Shown here: piece after piece, positions 9,088 to 18,872 of the stretch
Layout: each line of letters starts with the position of its first letter
Numbering within the stretch: position 1 is the first letter of the stretch
Assembly (NCBI GenBank): GCA_025998955.1
Contig: AP024676.1
Span: forward strand, 496,001-560,000
Length of the DNA stretch: 64,000 nucleotides
Reading direction: 5' to 3'
Origin: Candidatus Roseilinea sp.
Lineage (GTDB): Bacteria; Chloroflexota; Anaerolineae; J036; Brachytrichaceae
Program-made: the position numbers and the translations under genes
The notes under the pieces: model-generated
The model's database searches: none
Told to the model about the DNA's origin: nothing
Seen by the model: only the letters and a program-made list of their open reading frames with translations

Positions 9088-9780
9088 ATGGCAACGCATC
9101 CCGACTTTCCCCTCGTGATGGCGCTCCAGAACTACATGCCGGTGGCGCTCTCGGCGCTGGGGCTGTTCTGGATTGCGCAACTGATTCGCGCGGCGCACGC
9201 AGCGGCCGGACGACTTGCCTTCGCGGGCATGGCGCTGATCATCGTGGCCGGGACGCTGAAAGCGACCTGGAAGTTGGTCATGTCTATCAGCCGTGTGGAT
9301 GTGCCACTGTTCAGCCAGTCGCTCTTCCCGCTCATCGCGCCGGGGTTCACGTTTGTCGCCTGGGCGCTCTTCGTGAGCAAGCGCATGCGCGCCCAGGATG
9401 GCAACGGTACCTTGGTATGGCTTCCGCCGGCGCTGGTCGGCGTGGCTGCGCTCGTGTTCGCGCTCGCGCTGGCGATCACCCGGCCGGATCGCACCTGGGT
9501 CTTCGTACTGATCGGCGTCTCGACCGTGGCCAACGTGGCCCTGGCGGCGTTGTTGATCCACAGCGCGCTCGGGCAACGCAATCGCCTGGCCGCCGGTCTA
9601 TTCGCCCTCAACCTGATCATCACATTTGCTCTCAGCGGCATTGCCGGTATGCCGAACAAGCCGCTGGAGGTGCACTGGGTCGAGCAGATCATCAGCACCA
9701 TCTCCAACACCGGCTTTGCCTGGGCAGCCTGGATGCTCGCGCATCCCAAAACTGCCGCGCTTCAACCCCGCCCAACCTGA
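9088..9780 (+). CDS. Unknown seven-helix membrane protein in the bch operon
   Basis: I do not recognise the family. The 230-residue protein has about seven hydrophobic spans (near residues 14-35, 42-62, 76-96, 106-127, 133-153, 162-182 and 198-217) and short loops; there is no signal peptide or obvious cofactor motif. It is encoded between bchX and bchY on the same strand, separated from each by short spacers, so it is probably co-transcribed with chlorophyllide reductase genes. A role in pigment or membrane handling is possible but is inference from position only. Confidence 0.7.
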   Translation: MATHPDFPLVMALQNYMPVALSALGLFWIAQLIRAAHAAAGRLAFAGMALIIVAGTLKATWKLVMSISRVDVPLFSQSLFPLIAPGFTFVAWALFVSKRMRAQDGNGTLVWLPPALVGVAALVFALALAITRPDRTWVFVLIGVSTVANVALAALLIHSALGQRNRLAAGLFALNLIITFALSGIAGMPNKPLEVHWVEQIISTISNTGFAWAAWMLAHPKTAALQPRPT

Positions 9781-9829
9781 TCACCGATGCTCGACACCCT
9801 AGCGACCGCTCAACAAGAGGAGACACTTC

Positions 9830-11272
9830 ATGGCAACCCTGACCGTTCCAGAAGGCAATTTGATCACCCCTGAGATTATCGAGACGCGAAGCAAATCTTC
9901 GGTCTCCGATCTCCAATCTCAAACGGGCCACTCGGTCTCGCCCGACCACAACCTCACGCCACAGACGATGTGCCCGGCCTTCGGCAGCCTGCGCGTGCTT
10001 ACCCGCATTGATGGCGTCCAGACGGCGATGGTGACCGACACCGGTTGTCTGTATGGCTTGACATTCGTGACCCATTTCTACGCCTCGCGCAAGAGCATTG
10101 CCGCGCCGGCCTTCGGCACGAAGGAGTTGGTGGCCGGCAACGTGGCCGAGGCGGCTATCGCCTCGTGCGTCGAGGCCAGCAAGATGCCCGGCACCAAGCT
10201 CATCGCCGCCATCTCGCTGTGCGTGGCCGAGACGGCCGGCCTGACCGAGGAGATGCTGCCGTCGCAGATCAACGGCATTGACGTGATCCTGGTGCGCGTG
10301 CCGGCCTACGCCATTCACTCCCACCCTGAAGCCAAGGATGTGGCGATCAACGCAATCCTGAAGAAATACGCGCCGCCGAAGATGGAAGTCACCAGCGATG
10401 GCGTCGAGAAACCGCTGACCTATGACGGCAGCAATGAGGAAGAGGAAGCGCTACGCCGGAGGGTCATCATGCTCGGCGAAGTCTTCCCTGCCGATCCGAT
10501 CTCTGTGGATGCGGTGCTCAAGCGGCTGGGGAGCGGCCTGGCAGCCACGTTACCTTCGCGCAACCTGGATGACTACAAGCTGGCGCGGCGGGTGGGCGCG
10601 ATCGCGGCCGTGCATCCGTTCTATGGCGGCAGCGTGGCGACCTTGCGCGCGGCCGGCGTGCCGATCATCAGCGGCGCGCCCGTCGGCCCCGAGGCGACTT
10701 ACAACTGGATCAAGGCCGTCGCCGCAGCGCTCAAACTGGATGGCGAACTGGCGGAGCAAGTGGCCGCCGAAGAGCGCGACAAGTGCAAGGCCATCATCAG
10801 CCAATTCCCGCTGCGGGGTAAAGTGATGGTATGCGGCTACGAAGGCAACGAACTGCTCTACGCGCGCTTGCTGGTGGAAGCCGGCGCCGAAGTGCCCTAT
10901 ATCAGCACCAGCATCCAAAAGTCGCTATACACGGCCGCCGATGAGGCCTGGCTCAAAGCGCGCGGGACGCGCGAGATCGTGTATCAAAAAACGCTCGAAC
11001 AAGACGTGCGTGCGCTCGACACCTACAAGCCCGATCTCGTGCTGGGCACCACGCCGCTGAGCGCCGAAGCCAAAGCGCGCGGCATCCCCGGCATGTATTA
11101 CACCAACATGCTCAGCGTGCGGCCGCTATTCCTGAGCGCCGGCCTGGCCGGCACCATCCAGCTCATCCGCGATGCGCTGGAGCGCACCCCACGCTATGCG
11201 TGGATGCGCGAATTCTTTGAGGGTCCGCGCCAAACCGAGGCGCCCGCTGTGCCGATCAACACCATGGACTAA
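9830..11272 (+). CDS. bchY: Chlorophyllide a reductase subunit Y
   Basis: The 480-residue protein matches BchY, one half of the nitrogenase MoFe-like catalytic heterotetramer that reduces the C7-C8 bond of chlorophyllide a. The block MCPAFGSLRVLTRIDGVQTA followed by TGCLYGLTFVTHFY near residues 44-82 has the cysteines expected for the intersubunit cluster. GAGGAG lies upstream of the ATG. Residues of roughly 20-36 (S, Q and D rich) are encoded by repeat-like DNA and look like an N-terminal insertion. It forms a complex with bchZ downstream and takes electrons from BchX. Confidence 0.93.
   Translation: MATLTVPEGNLITPEIIETRSKSSVSDLQSQTGHSVSPDHNLTPQTMCPAFGSLRVLTRIDGVQTAMVTDTGCLYGLTFVTHFYASRKSIAAPAFGTKELVAGNVAEAAIASCVEASKMPGTKLIAAISLCVAETAGLTEEMLPSQINGIDVILVRVPAYAIHSHPEAKDVAINAILKKYAPPKMEVTSDGVEKPLTYDGSNEEEEALRRRVIMLGEVFPADPISVDAVLKRLGSGLAATLPSRNLDDYKLARRVGAIAAVHPFYGGSVATLRAAGVPIISGAPVGPEATYNWIKAVAAALKLDGELAEQVAAEERDKCKAIISQFPLRGKVMVCGYEGNELLYARLLVEAGAEVPYISTSIQKSLYTAADEAWLKARGTREIVYQKTLEQDVRALDTYKPDLVLGTTPLSAEAKARGIPGMYYTNMLSVRPLFLSAGLAGTIQLIRDALERTPRYAWMREFFEGPRQTEAPAVPINTMD
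9888..9935. repeat. Degenerate repeat within the bchY N-terminal codons
   Basis: Variants of TCTTCGG / TCTCCGA / TCTCCAA / TCTCAAA with a period of about eight bases encode an S/Q/D-rich stretch before the first conserved BchY block. It resembles the intergenic repeats in the same cluster. Confidence 0.5.
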
Positions 11273-11285
11273 GCCGCGCCCGCCA

Positions 11286-11316
11286 CCTGTAACCCGTAAC
11301 CTGTAACCTGCAACTT
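11286..11316. repeat. Short ACCTGTAACC repeat before bchZ
   Basis: Four variants of CCTGTAA / CCCGTAA / CCTGCAA in a row occupy the bchY-bchZ spacer and leave no clear Shine-Dalgarno sequence before bchZ. Confidence 0.6.
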
Positions 11317-11322
11317 TTGAAC

Positions 11323-12873
11323 ATGACCGACCTAACCGATCCTGTCCCTGCCGGCGGCAAGAAACACGCGCCCATCGAGCTGATCCGCGACCTGGAAAGC
11401 ACCAGCGGCTACTGGGCCGCGGTGTGGACGATGTGCGCCATGCCCGACGTGCATCTGATCTGCGATGCGCCCATCGGCTGCTTCAACCTCGTGGCGACCG
11501 CCGTGCCAGACTACACCGACGCAATTCCGCACATCCACAACATCACGCCGAGCGTGATGCGCGAGCAAGAAGTCACCATGCTCGGCACGGCCGGCGCAGT
11601 GCGCAAAGCCGTCGAGGCGCTGCGCCAGATTCATCCCGACAAGACAATCATCGTCGTCAGCACGGCCGAGAGCGAGATGATCTCCTCCGACCACCGCGAC
11701 TGGCTGAGCAAGATGGATCCGCCGGTGCCGTTCTTCTGGAGCCAATCCTTGGAAGGCGACGAGTGGGAAGGTCGCGATCGCGTTCTCGTTTGGCTATGGC
11801 GCAATTTTGGTGTCGTTGGTGTCAATTGTGTCGATGGTGTCGTTGACACTACTGACACCAATGACACTAACGACACCAACCGTTTGGTAAACGTGATCGG
11901 CCCGACCTACGGTTGCTTCAACTCGCCCTCCGACCTGCACGAAGTCAAGCGGTTGATCGAAGGCGCCGGCGGCAAAGTCAACTTGGTCTACCCCTTCGAG
12001 GCTACGTTGAAAGACACCCCGCGACTGGCAGACAGCGCCGTCAACGTCGTCATGTATCGCGAGTTCGGCGAGGCGCTGGCACAGGAGCTGGGCAAACCCT
12101 ACTTGTTCGCGCCGATGGGCATCCGCGAGACGACGGAGTTCATCCAGAAGCTCGGCGACCTACTCGGCACACGCGACCAAGCCGAGGCGTTCATCGCCCA
12201 AGAGAAGAAGACCACGCTTGCGCCGTTGTGGGACTTGTGGCGCGGCCCCCAGGGCGACTGGTTCGCCACGACCGAGTTTGCCGTTGTGGCCGGCCACACC
12301 TACACCGAAGGGCTGGTGCGCCTGCTGGCCGACGAACTGGGCATGAAGCTACACTTCGCCAGTGGGCGCCCACGCCGGCCGGGCGAGATGAACAACATCC
12401 AAATCCGCGAGACCTTGCACAAGAAACAGCCAGCCTTCGTGTTCGGCAGCCTGAACGAGAAGATCTACTTGACCGAGGCGCAGGCTAAGGCCACCCACTT
12501 CGTGCCGGCCGCGTTCCCCGGCGCAGTCGTGCGCCGGTCGCTGGGCACGCCGTTCATGGGCTACAGCGGCGTCATCTACATCGTGCAGGAAATGGTCAAT
12601 CGGTATTACGACTTGGTGTTCAACTTCTTGCCGTTCGACAACGTCGCCGCCGCCGGCCAGCTCAAAGAGGTGGCGAACCCACTTACAGCCGCCGGCAAGC
12701 TGGTGTGGAGCGAAGCCGCGCGGGCACAACTGGATCGCCAGTTGGAGGGCATCCCATGGATCAGCCGAATTAGCGCCAGCCGCGAGCTACGAGCGCAAGT
12801 AGAGGTATACGCGGTCAAGCACAACCTGCGCGAGGTCACGCCGGAGGTGGTCGAACGCGCGCTCGTCGGATGA
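11323..12873 (+). CDS. bchZ: Chlorophyllide a reductase subunit Z
   Basis: The 516-residue partner of BchY. It carries STSGYWAAVWTMCAMP near residue 27, DAPIGCFN near 48 and VNVIGPTYGCFNSPSDLHEVKRL near 190, all typical of BchZ. Together with BchY it binds chlorophyllide a and reduces ring B. ATG at 11323 is preferred to the upstream TTG. Residues 163-186 are an extra tripeptide run (GVV, GVN, then DTN repeats) encoded by an exact eight-nonamer hairpin; the family has only a short loop there, between the Fe-protein-dependent domain and the VNVIGP strand. The stop overlaps the next ATG (ATGA). Confidence 0.93.
   Translation: MTDLTDPVPAGGKKHAPIELIRDLESTSGYWAAVWTMCAMPDVHLICDAPIGCFNLVATAVPDYTDAIPHIHNITPSVMREQEVTMLGTAGAVRKAVEALRQIHPDKTIIVVSTAESEMISSDHRDWLSKMDPPVPFFWSQSLEGDEWEGRDRVLVWLWRNFGVVGVNCVDGVVDTTDTNDTNDTNRLVNVIGPTYGCFNSPSDLHEVKRLIEGAGGKVNLVYPFEATLKDTPRLADSAVNVVMYREFGEALAQELGKPYLFAPMGIRETTEFIQKLGDLLGTRDQAEAFIAQEKKTTLAPLWDLWRGPQGDWFATTEFAVVAGHTYTEGLVRLLADELGMKLHFASGRPRRPGEMNNIQIRETLHKKQPAFVFGSLNEKIYLTEAQAKATHFVPAAFPGAVVRRSLGTPFMGYSGVIYIVQEMVNRYYDLVFNFLPFDNVAAAGQLKEVANPLTAAGKLVWSEAARAQLDRQLEGIPWISRISASRELRAQVEVYAVKHNLREVTPEVVERALVG
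11809..11880 (+). repeat. Codon-phased nonamer hairpin inside bchZ
   Basis: Exactly eight nonamers: four of the GGTGTCRWT type (GGTGTCGTT, GGTGTCAAT, TGTGTCGAT, GGTGTCGTT) followed by four of their reverse-complement type (GACACTACT, GACACCAAT, GACACTAAC, GACACCAAC). The 72 bases start on a codon boundary and fold as a long imperfect hairpin. Related nonamers occur at 42671, 45239 and 57799. Confidence 0.92.
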
Positions 12874-13505
12874 GGCAACCGCAGGACGCAAGACGCAGTG
12901 CCATGTACGCCTACTTCATCGGCCCCGACGGCGTATTCCCCTCCCTGCTGGTCGCCGTGCTGTTCCTCATCATGCAGCTCGGGTTCATGGCGACCGAGTC
13001 ACGGCGCAGGCGCAAAGCCGGCGCGAGCCTCGCCCGCCTATCGGGCTTGTTCCCGCCGCTCTGGTTGGCGCTGTTGATCGGGCTGATCGCGCGCCTGGTG
13101 TGCGGCTTTTTGAAAATCGGCGTCATCCGCGGAGATATCCGCGATGCGGTCGTGTGGGCCGGCGTGCTGATGGTGGCGCTGGGCTGGGGGATACGCCTTT
13201 GGGCGCAGCGCAAGCTGGGGCACTACTTTGTGGGCGAGGTGGCCGTGCAACCGGGCCATGCCGTTGTGCGCGACGGCCCATACCGGTGGGTGCGCCATCC
13301 GGCCTATGCCGGCGGCTTCCTCAGCAGCGTTGGTTTTGCCCTGATGCTCAGCACATGGCTGGGCGCGCTCATCAGCGCGGTCATCTTGGCGTGGGCATAC
13401 GCCGTGCGCGTGCCGCGCGAAGAGGCATTGCTCGTGCGCGAGCTGGGCGATGCCTACCGCGATTACATGGCGCACACCAAACGCTTCGTGCCGTTTGTGT
13501 TTTGA
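12870..13505 (+). CDS. Isoprenylcysteine carboxyl methyltransferase-like membrane protein
   Basis: The 211-residue protein has four to five membrane spans and, in its C-terminal half, the ICMT/PEMT signature: GPYRWVRHPAYAGG near residue 140 and the late EEALLVRELGDAYRDYM. Family members methylate prenylated cysteines, phospholipids or small lipids in the membrane using SAM. The ATG at 12870 overlaps the bchZ stop; an internal ATG at 12903 gives a more natural N-terminus for the first helix, because the intervening codons look repeat-derived. Its place at the end of the bch operon hints at a lipid or pigment modification, but nothing in the sequence names the substrate. Confidence 0.78.
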   Translation: MRQPQDARRSAMYAYFIGPDGVFPSLLVAVLFLIMQLGFMATESRRRRKAGASLARLSGLFPPLWLALLIGLIARLVCGFLKIGVIRGDIRDAVVWAGVLMVALGWGIRLWAQRKLGHYFVGEVAVQPGHAVVRDGPYRWVRHPAYAGGFLSSVGFALMLSTWLGALISAVILAWAYAVRVPREEALLVRELGDAYRDYMAHTKRFVPFVF

Positions 13506-13514
13506 GAAAACAGG

Positions 13515-13552
13515 AATCTAGGGGTCAGGGATCAGAGATCAGATGCCCATTC
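13515..13552. repeat. Degenerate TCAGGGA/TCAGAGA repeat downstream of the bch operon
   Basis: Variants GGGTCAGG, GATCAGA, GATCAGAT follow the last bch-region gene. The remaining bases up to 13643 show no gene or clear terminator. Confidence 0.55.
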
Positions 13553-13643
13553 TTGTAGAAGTGTCAACTTGCGCGCAGCCCAAGGCGTAGCGTGCTAGTG
13601 AGCATGGCGAGGGCTTTACGCATGTAGCTCAATCTTTGCGGAA

Positions 13644-13966
13644 TCAGCTGACTTGTGGTGTCTCTTTGCGTCGAAGGTATTCCTCCATGCTGCGCACCCC
13701 CAATTCTTCAGCATTCAGCAAGCTTTCAACGTGAGCGAAGCTGTTGACTAGGCCTTTGGAACGAACAACTCCTGTTCGATCAACGACGATCCCGTAAGGT
13801 GCGATCGTGACCTGGTATTGAAGCGCTATGTCATCAGAAGCAACAAATGGAATCAGGCTGTCCAACCCGTGCTCGGTCACAAATCTCTGAGCAGCTTCCA
13901 AGCTCGTTCCGAATGCAATCAGCTTAACCTCTAAGTTGGGTGGCTTCCTCCACACACAAAACCGCG
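13644..13966 (-). pseudogene. MauD-like C-terminal fragment (3' part of split MauE-MauD fusion)
   Basis: The minus-strand frame encodes the second half of a thioredoxin-like MauD protein: a beta strand LEVKLIAFG, then APYGIVVDRTGVVRSKGLV and HVESLL, which match the end of methylamine-dehydrogenase accessory protein MauD. No start is present; the frame runs open into the inserted cassette at 13966. The matching N-terminal half, with the CxxC motif, lies beyond the insert at 14621. Joining the two halves exactly at the proposed insertion point leaves them one base out of frame, so the gene had another lesion or the target site changed by one base. Confidence 0.75.
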
Positions 13967-15528
<1,562 letters not shown>

Positions 15529-15531
15529 GTT

Positions 15532-16833
15532 TCACCGCACGATCCAGGACTTTGCAAGTTCACTGGTGGGTTCACTCAAAGGCAGCAGTGTATGTGCATA
15601 TGGTTCGTTGACGACTTCATTATGCGCAACGTATGCAGTTACAAGGATGCTGTTGTCGATAACTGAATAAACTTTTTGCTCGTCATTCGACAAAACAATG
15701 CCACTAGAGTTCAGGTGAGGCTTCTTTGCAAGTGCCGACGCCAACAATGGCGCTTTCGCTAGTTCGATTCTTGATGCGGGCTGCTCCCACGCACCATTCT
15801 CGTAGATCCAGATCGCATCAACGTCGAAGGAATAGGGCGGCCTGGTCTTCGGTTGTCTCACTTGCAAATAGACTTTCTGACCATCCGATTGAACGATGAG
15901 GGGATTCACCAATGTGAACTGCCATCCCGTCGGTAACTTGATTGTCTGCTCAATAACGGGTGGCGAAACGTTGAAATCCACCATGATGACTTCTTGAGCC
16001 AGAGTTGCCAGATATAAGCGCCTGGCGCTGGGCGCCAAATCGCCACCGATGACATCAACGATTTGCGGCAGGTTTTTGGGTACGTCTCGTCCAGTAAAAC
16101 TTGGCAGCACGCCCACTGGTTGTGTCTTAGCTGAGCTTAAATCAATCAAGAACAGTTGATCGCGCGAAACAACAACCATTTGTTCCGACCAAGGCAGCTT
16201 CCAGAAGCGCGGCTTGAAATCATAAGGATCATATGGCACAGCAACATCTACCGTGCGTATGACGGTCTTCTTATTCGTGTCGAATATGACAATCTTGTTG
16301 GCCTTCTGCTGACTTGCGACCAAATAAACATACCGGCCGTCTTCGGATTGCCACAAGCGATCATTGGGGATGATGCTACAGTAGCTTAACCCGAATGTAT
16401 TCAGCCTCGCCTTCCAAATCGCTGCACCCGTATGCTTGTCAATCGCCGACAAGCTGGATACGTATGGAGCTTCAGTTTCTGCATCGACAAGTAACAAGGT
16501 CTGCCCATCGTTCGAGAGTTTTGCGATTGGACAGTCACCCAAACGAATGGCCCACACGAGCGAACTAGACCCTAGGTTCACTGCTGTAAGTGTGAACGCA
16601 TGAGTGCCATCGTCTCTTAGCAGATACACCAGATCCTTATTAGTTGGTTCGCTAACCACGACGCCAGCAGCGAATGATGCTACTGAGCCTCGCTCGAAGG
16701 CGACGAGTGCTTGCGCGATGACTATGATGGCTGCAAGAATTAGCACGCCTGTTAAGATTTGCCAGCGGATTGTTGCGCGTGAAATCCGCAGGAGCAAGGA
16801 CCTCGCGCGTTTGGGTTGTTTGGCCTTGATCAT
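15532..16833 (-). CDS. Membrane-anchored beta-propeller, MauB (amine dehydrogenase heavy chain)-like
   Basis: The 433-residue protein has one N-terminal membrane helix (about residues 25-47) and then repeating strand-turn-strand units (DGQTLLLVDAE, DGRYVYLVAS, SARRLYLATL, DGQKVYLQVR, DEQKVYSV) of a YVTN/WD-like seven-bladed propeller outside the membrane. Position between the MauF-like and MauE-D genes points to the heavy-chain role of MauB or AauB. GGAGG is placed well before the ATG at 16833, deciding the start over a longer reading. Homology to MauB is by fold and neighbourhood rather than by strong motif match, so a regulatory or binding propeller remains possible. Confidence 0.65.
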   Translation of the reverse strand: MIKAKQPKRARSLLLRISRATIRWQILTGVLILAAIIVIAQALVAFERGSVASFAAGVVVSEPTNKDLVYLLRDDGTHAFTLTAVNLGSSSLVWAIRLGDCPIAKLSNDGQTLLLVDAETEAPYVSSLSAIDKHTGAAIWKARLNTFGLSYCSIIPNDRLWQSEDGRYVYLVASQQKANKIVIFDTNKKTVIRTVDVAVPYDPYDFKPRFWKLPWSEQMVVVSRDQLFLIDLSSAKTQPVGVLPSFTGRDVPKNLPQIVDVIGGDLAPSARRLYLATLAQEVIMVDFNVSPPVIEQTIKLPTGWQFTLVNPLIVQSDGQKVYLQVRQPKTRPPYSFDVDAIWIYENGAWEQPASRIELAKAPLLASALAKKPHLNSSGIVLSNDEQKVYSVIDNSILVTAYVAHNEVVNEPYAHTLLPLSEPTSELAKSWIVR

Positions 16834-16853
16834 TGTTAGCCTCCCTCCACATG

Positions 16854-17462
16854 TCAAATGTTTGCAAGGCGCGTAAACAGCACGAAGCTACCCAACATTG
16901 CTAGAACAAAGCCATTTACAAGGCGAACAATGGGAGCGGTCAGTGCCATGTAGTTGATAAGTAGTTGCACTTGATGCGGTTGTGCACACCGTGCAACCAT
17001 CGGCCAGATTAAGGTGCTTCTCGCAATGCCAAACAGACCAAACACAAATCCAGCAAATACAGGTGCCCCAGATAGCGTGGCCGTCAGGGCAACGAAGTAA
17101 TAGCTCGTCGTAGGAATATGTGTAGTGAATCCCATTCCCAACAAAACACCGTATAGACCTGCAGTCAATAGTGGATGGCATCGCCGTCTCCACTGTTCGG
17201 GCACCTGCCGCTTTCTCTCGGGATGTGGCAGCACGATAAATTGAAACTCGTGTAGCGAGTAGGCTATTGCTAGGACCCCAAGCGCGAGGTAACCATACTC
17301 CTGCAACTGTGTGGACAACAAACTTCCAACAGAACCCAAAAGAATGCCAATTACAGACGCTCCCAGTACGCTGGCTGTTGTATATGCAACAGCAGCGATT
17401 CGCCAGCCATCGCGTCCATGCTGAGATCCCCTGTACACGACGGGGGAGATGGTACCCATCAT
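16854..17462 (-). CDS. MauF/CcdA-like polytopic membrane protein
   Basis: About 202 residues with six hydrophobic spans and the N-terminal GTISPVVYRG, followed by helices of the DsbD/CcdA transmembrane fold. MauF in methylamine-utilising bacteria is a DsbD-like membrane protein needed for light-chain maturation. No cysteine pair is visible in the helices, so direct thiol transport is doubtful. The GAGG before TATGTCG fits initiation at the ATG at 17462; the ATG at 17468 is an alternative. It is 20 bases upstream of the propeller gene and overlaps the small membrane ORF ahead of it, so it lies in the same operon. Confidence 0.65.
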   Translation of the reverse strand: MMGTISPVVYRGSQHGRDGWRIAAVAYTTASVLGASVIGILLGSVGSLLSTQLQEYGYLALGVLAIAYSLHEFQFIVLPHPERKRQVPEQWRRRCHPLLTAGLYGVLLGMGFTTHIPTTSYYFVALTATLSGAPVFAGFVFGLFGIARSTLIWPMVARCAQPHQVQLLINYMALTAPIVRLVNGFVLAMLGSFVLFTRLANI

Positions 17463-17471
17463 CGACATACC

Positions 17472-17687
17472 TCAAGGCGACCAATTTGCAGAAAATCCTG
17501 ATATAAGTGCGACTAGAGCAGACAGAAAAGCAAGCGGTATAGTGGCTAGAGCAGCGAGGTAGCCCATCGCAGCTGCGACGGCTAGCCAGATCAACCGGGC
17601 CGTTGAACGTGGTGTTCGTAGTGCAATTAACTGACTGCTTGCTACCGAGTCTTGTCTCTCCATTTGTGGACGTTTACTCAAGGTCAT
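17472..17687 (-). CDS. Small one- or two-helix membrane protein (hypothetical)
   Basis: A 71-residue frame with a basic N-terminal third and a hydrophobic stretch from about residue 31 to 63 (LIWLAVAAAMGYLAALA and LAFLSALVALI), probably a helical hairpin. It is placed between the light-chain-like and MauF-like genes and its end overlaps the next start region. No clear Shine-Dalgarno sequence precedes it, and a shorter start at 17663 is possible. I do not recognise a family, and it could be non-coding. Confidence 0.4.
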   Translation of the reverse strand: MTLSKRPQMERQDSVASSQLIALRTPRSTARLIWLAVAAAMGYLAALATIPLAFLSALVALISGFSANWSP

Positions 17688-17747
17688 GGGTATGCCTTCG
17701 GACTAACCTGTGATTAGTATCGCGTTGTTGCCACAACATGATTACGA

Positions 17748-18293
17748 TTAGCATGTCCATGGGTTGCCTATGAATATGTACGAACAACATAATCGCGAGT
17801 ATTGTTTGGGATAGCAGTAGAAGTCCGCTGTTCCCCTATAGCACTGACATCTGCTATTGGAGCAGCAACTGTTGCCGGTTGTTGTGCAGCAGTCCCAATA
17901 GGTGACAAGATGTCGGGCACCGATACCCGGGTTCCAACAACAAGCAGTCCATGCTCCTTCTGGTTGCGTGCCGCCAGGACAATTGCTTGTCCCGCATGCG
18001 CAATGACATGTCCTGTCAATATAAGCGCCACACATGTACCATTCGTTGCAGTTCGGCGCTTGCGCTTCTGCTACTTGAACCTCCCTATCGAAAGGCAGCA
18101 TTGGGATAATTGACGCTCCCGTGAGCGCAAGTGCAGCCTTTACAATCCATCCCAGTACGCTTCGGCGCGAAGAAAACCGCTGTGCCAACGCCTGAGTACT
18201 TCGCGCAACAAGGCCATCGAATCTACTCATGCCGCGTGTTGCCTCGCCCTCAGACCGAACGTTTTCGGATATCGCGGGCCTCTGGCCTCCCAT
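17748..18293 (-). CDS. Cysteine-rich MauA (methylamine dehydrogenase light chain)-like protein
   Basis: The 181-residue precursor has a twin-arginine leader (SSRRSVLGWIV, RR at 43-44, then a hydrophobic core to about 64). The mature part from about residue 80 has 18 cysteines in 100 residues. Spacing in CNEWYMC, TCHCACG, NCPGGT, GAWTACCWNPG and LVTYWDCC follows the MauA light chain, which has 12 cysteines in six disulfides. The first TTQ tryptophan of MauA appears kept (AWTACC), but the second appears replaced in RLCCSY, so the tryptophan tryptophylquinone cofactor may not form. GGAGG at 18302-18306 selects the ATG at 18293 over a longer upstream reading. Confidence 0.72.
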   Translation of the reverse strand: MGGQRPAISENVRSEGEATRGMSRFDGLVARSTQALAQRFSSRRSVLGWIVKAALALTGASIIPMLPFDREVQVAEAQAPNCNEWYMCGAYIDRTCHCACGTSNCPGGTQPEGAWTACCWNPGIGARHLVTYWDCCTTTGNSCCSNSRCQCYRGTADFYCYPKQYSRLCCSYIFIGNPWTC

Positions 18294-18372
18294 GAGACAT
18301 CCTCCATTAGAAAACGTAAGAAAACGTGCTCTCGCACCGACATCATCCTGGCAAATTACAAAGCCGTTGCAT

Positions 18373-18393
18373 GGTGCAAAAGTCCCTATTTCG
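18373..18393. repeat. Direct repeat, copy 1
   Basis: GGTGCAAAAGTCCCTATTTC plus one G occurs here, about 80 bases upstream of the MauA-like start on the minus strand, and again at 18852. Similarity extends weakly to a GCCGTT a few bases before each copy. Confidence 0.7.
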
Positions 18394-18519
18394 GTTCTCG
18401 CTAGAGGCGCAGCAAGTGATAGATTACCTGCCTGAGCGGAAGTCAAGACATCACTCGCAGACCATCGGCGGTGTGGCCAATAGCGATATCCCGACTCGTC
18501 AAGTCGCTCGACTTCAACC

Positions 18520-18648
18520 TTATTGTCCGTAGGGTGATAATTGCATTTGTGCTACGGGAGGGCTGCCAGAATCGGCGCGCAGACCCCCTGTGATTACAGT
18601 GAGCATTAAGGCAGCGGTTACTCTTGCGATCAACGCAAGCCTTCCCAT
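18520..18648 (-). CDS. Possible 42-residue secreted peptide
   Basis: ATG at 18648 is preceded by GGAGG eleven bases upstream. The frame encodes a short basic N-terminus, a hydrophobic core (LIARVTAALMLTVITGG) and a possible cleavage site LRA-DS, leaving about 18 residues rich in S, P and Q. It is on the same strand as the mau-like genes and lies upstream of them, downstream of the LuxR-type gene. A longer reading exists but its upstream part has no coding character. Function is unknown; a small exported or membrane-anchored peptide is the most that can be said. Confidence 0.4.
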   Translation of the reverse strand: MGRLALIARVTAALMLTVITGGLRADSGSPPVAQMQLSPYGQ

Positions 18649-18851
18649 GGCTAACACAACCTCCGTTCGAATCTGGTGTGAGTCGAACATCGTCCAGAGG
18701 CGAGTGGCTTCCACGCTACTATCCTTTTGATAGACGCCAACAACTCGTGCCAGTTGATTTGGTCTGAACGCAGTGACACCAGCCCGAGATGATTCGTTCA
18801 CAACGTGTTCGCATCCAAAAAGATCATATTCATCAGCCGAGCCGTTCGCTA

Positions 18852-18872
18852 GGTGCAAAAGTCCCTATTTCG
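18852..18872. repeat. Direct repeat, copy 2
   Basis: Second copy of the 21-base repeat at 18373. It overlaps the stop codon of the LuxR-type gene at 18865, which suggests that duplication or insertion trimmed or created that gene end. Confidence 0.7.
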
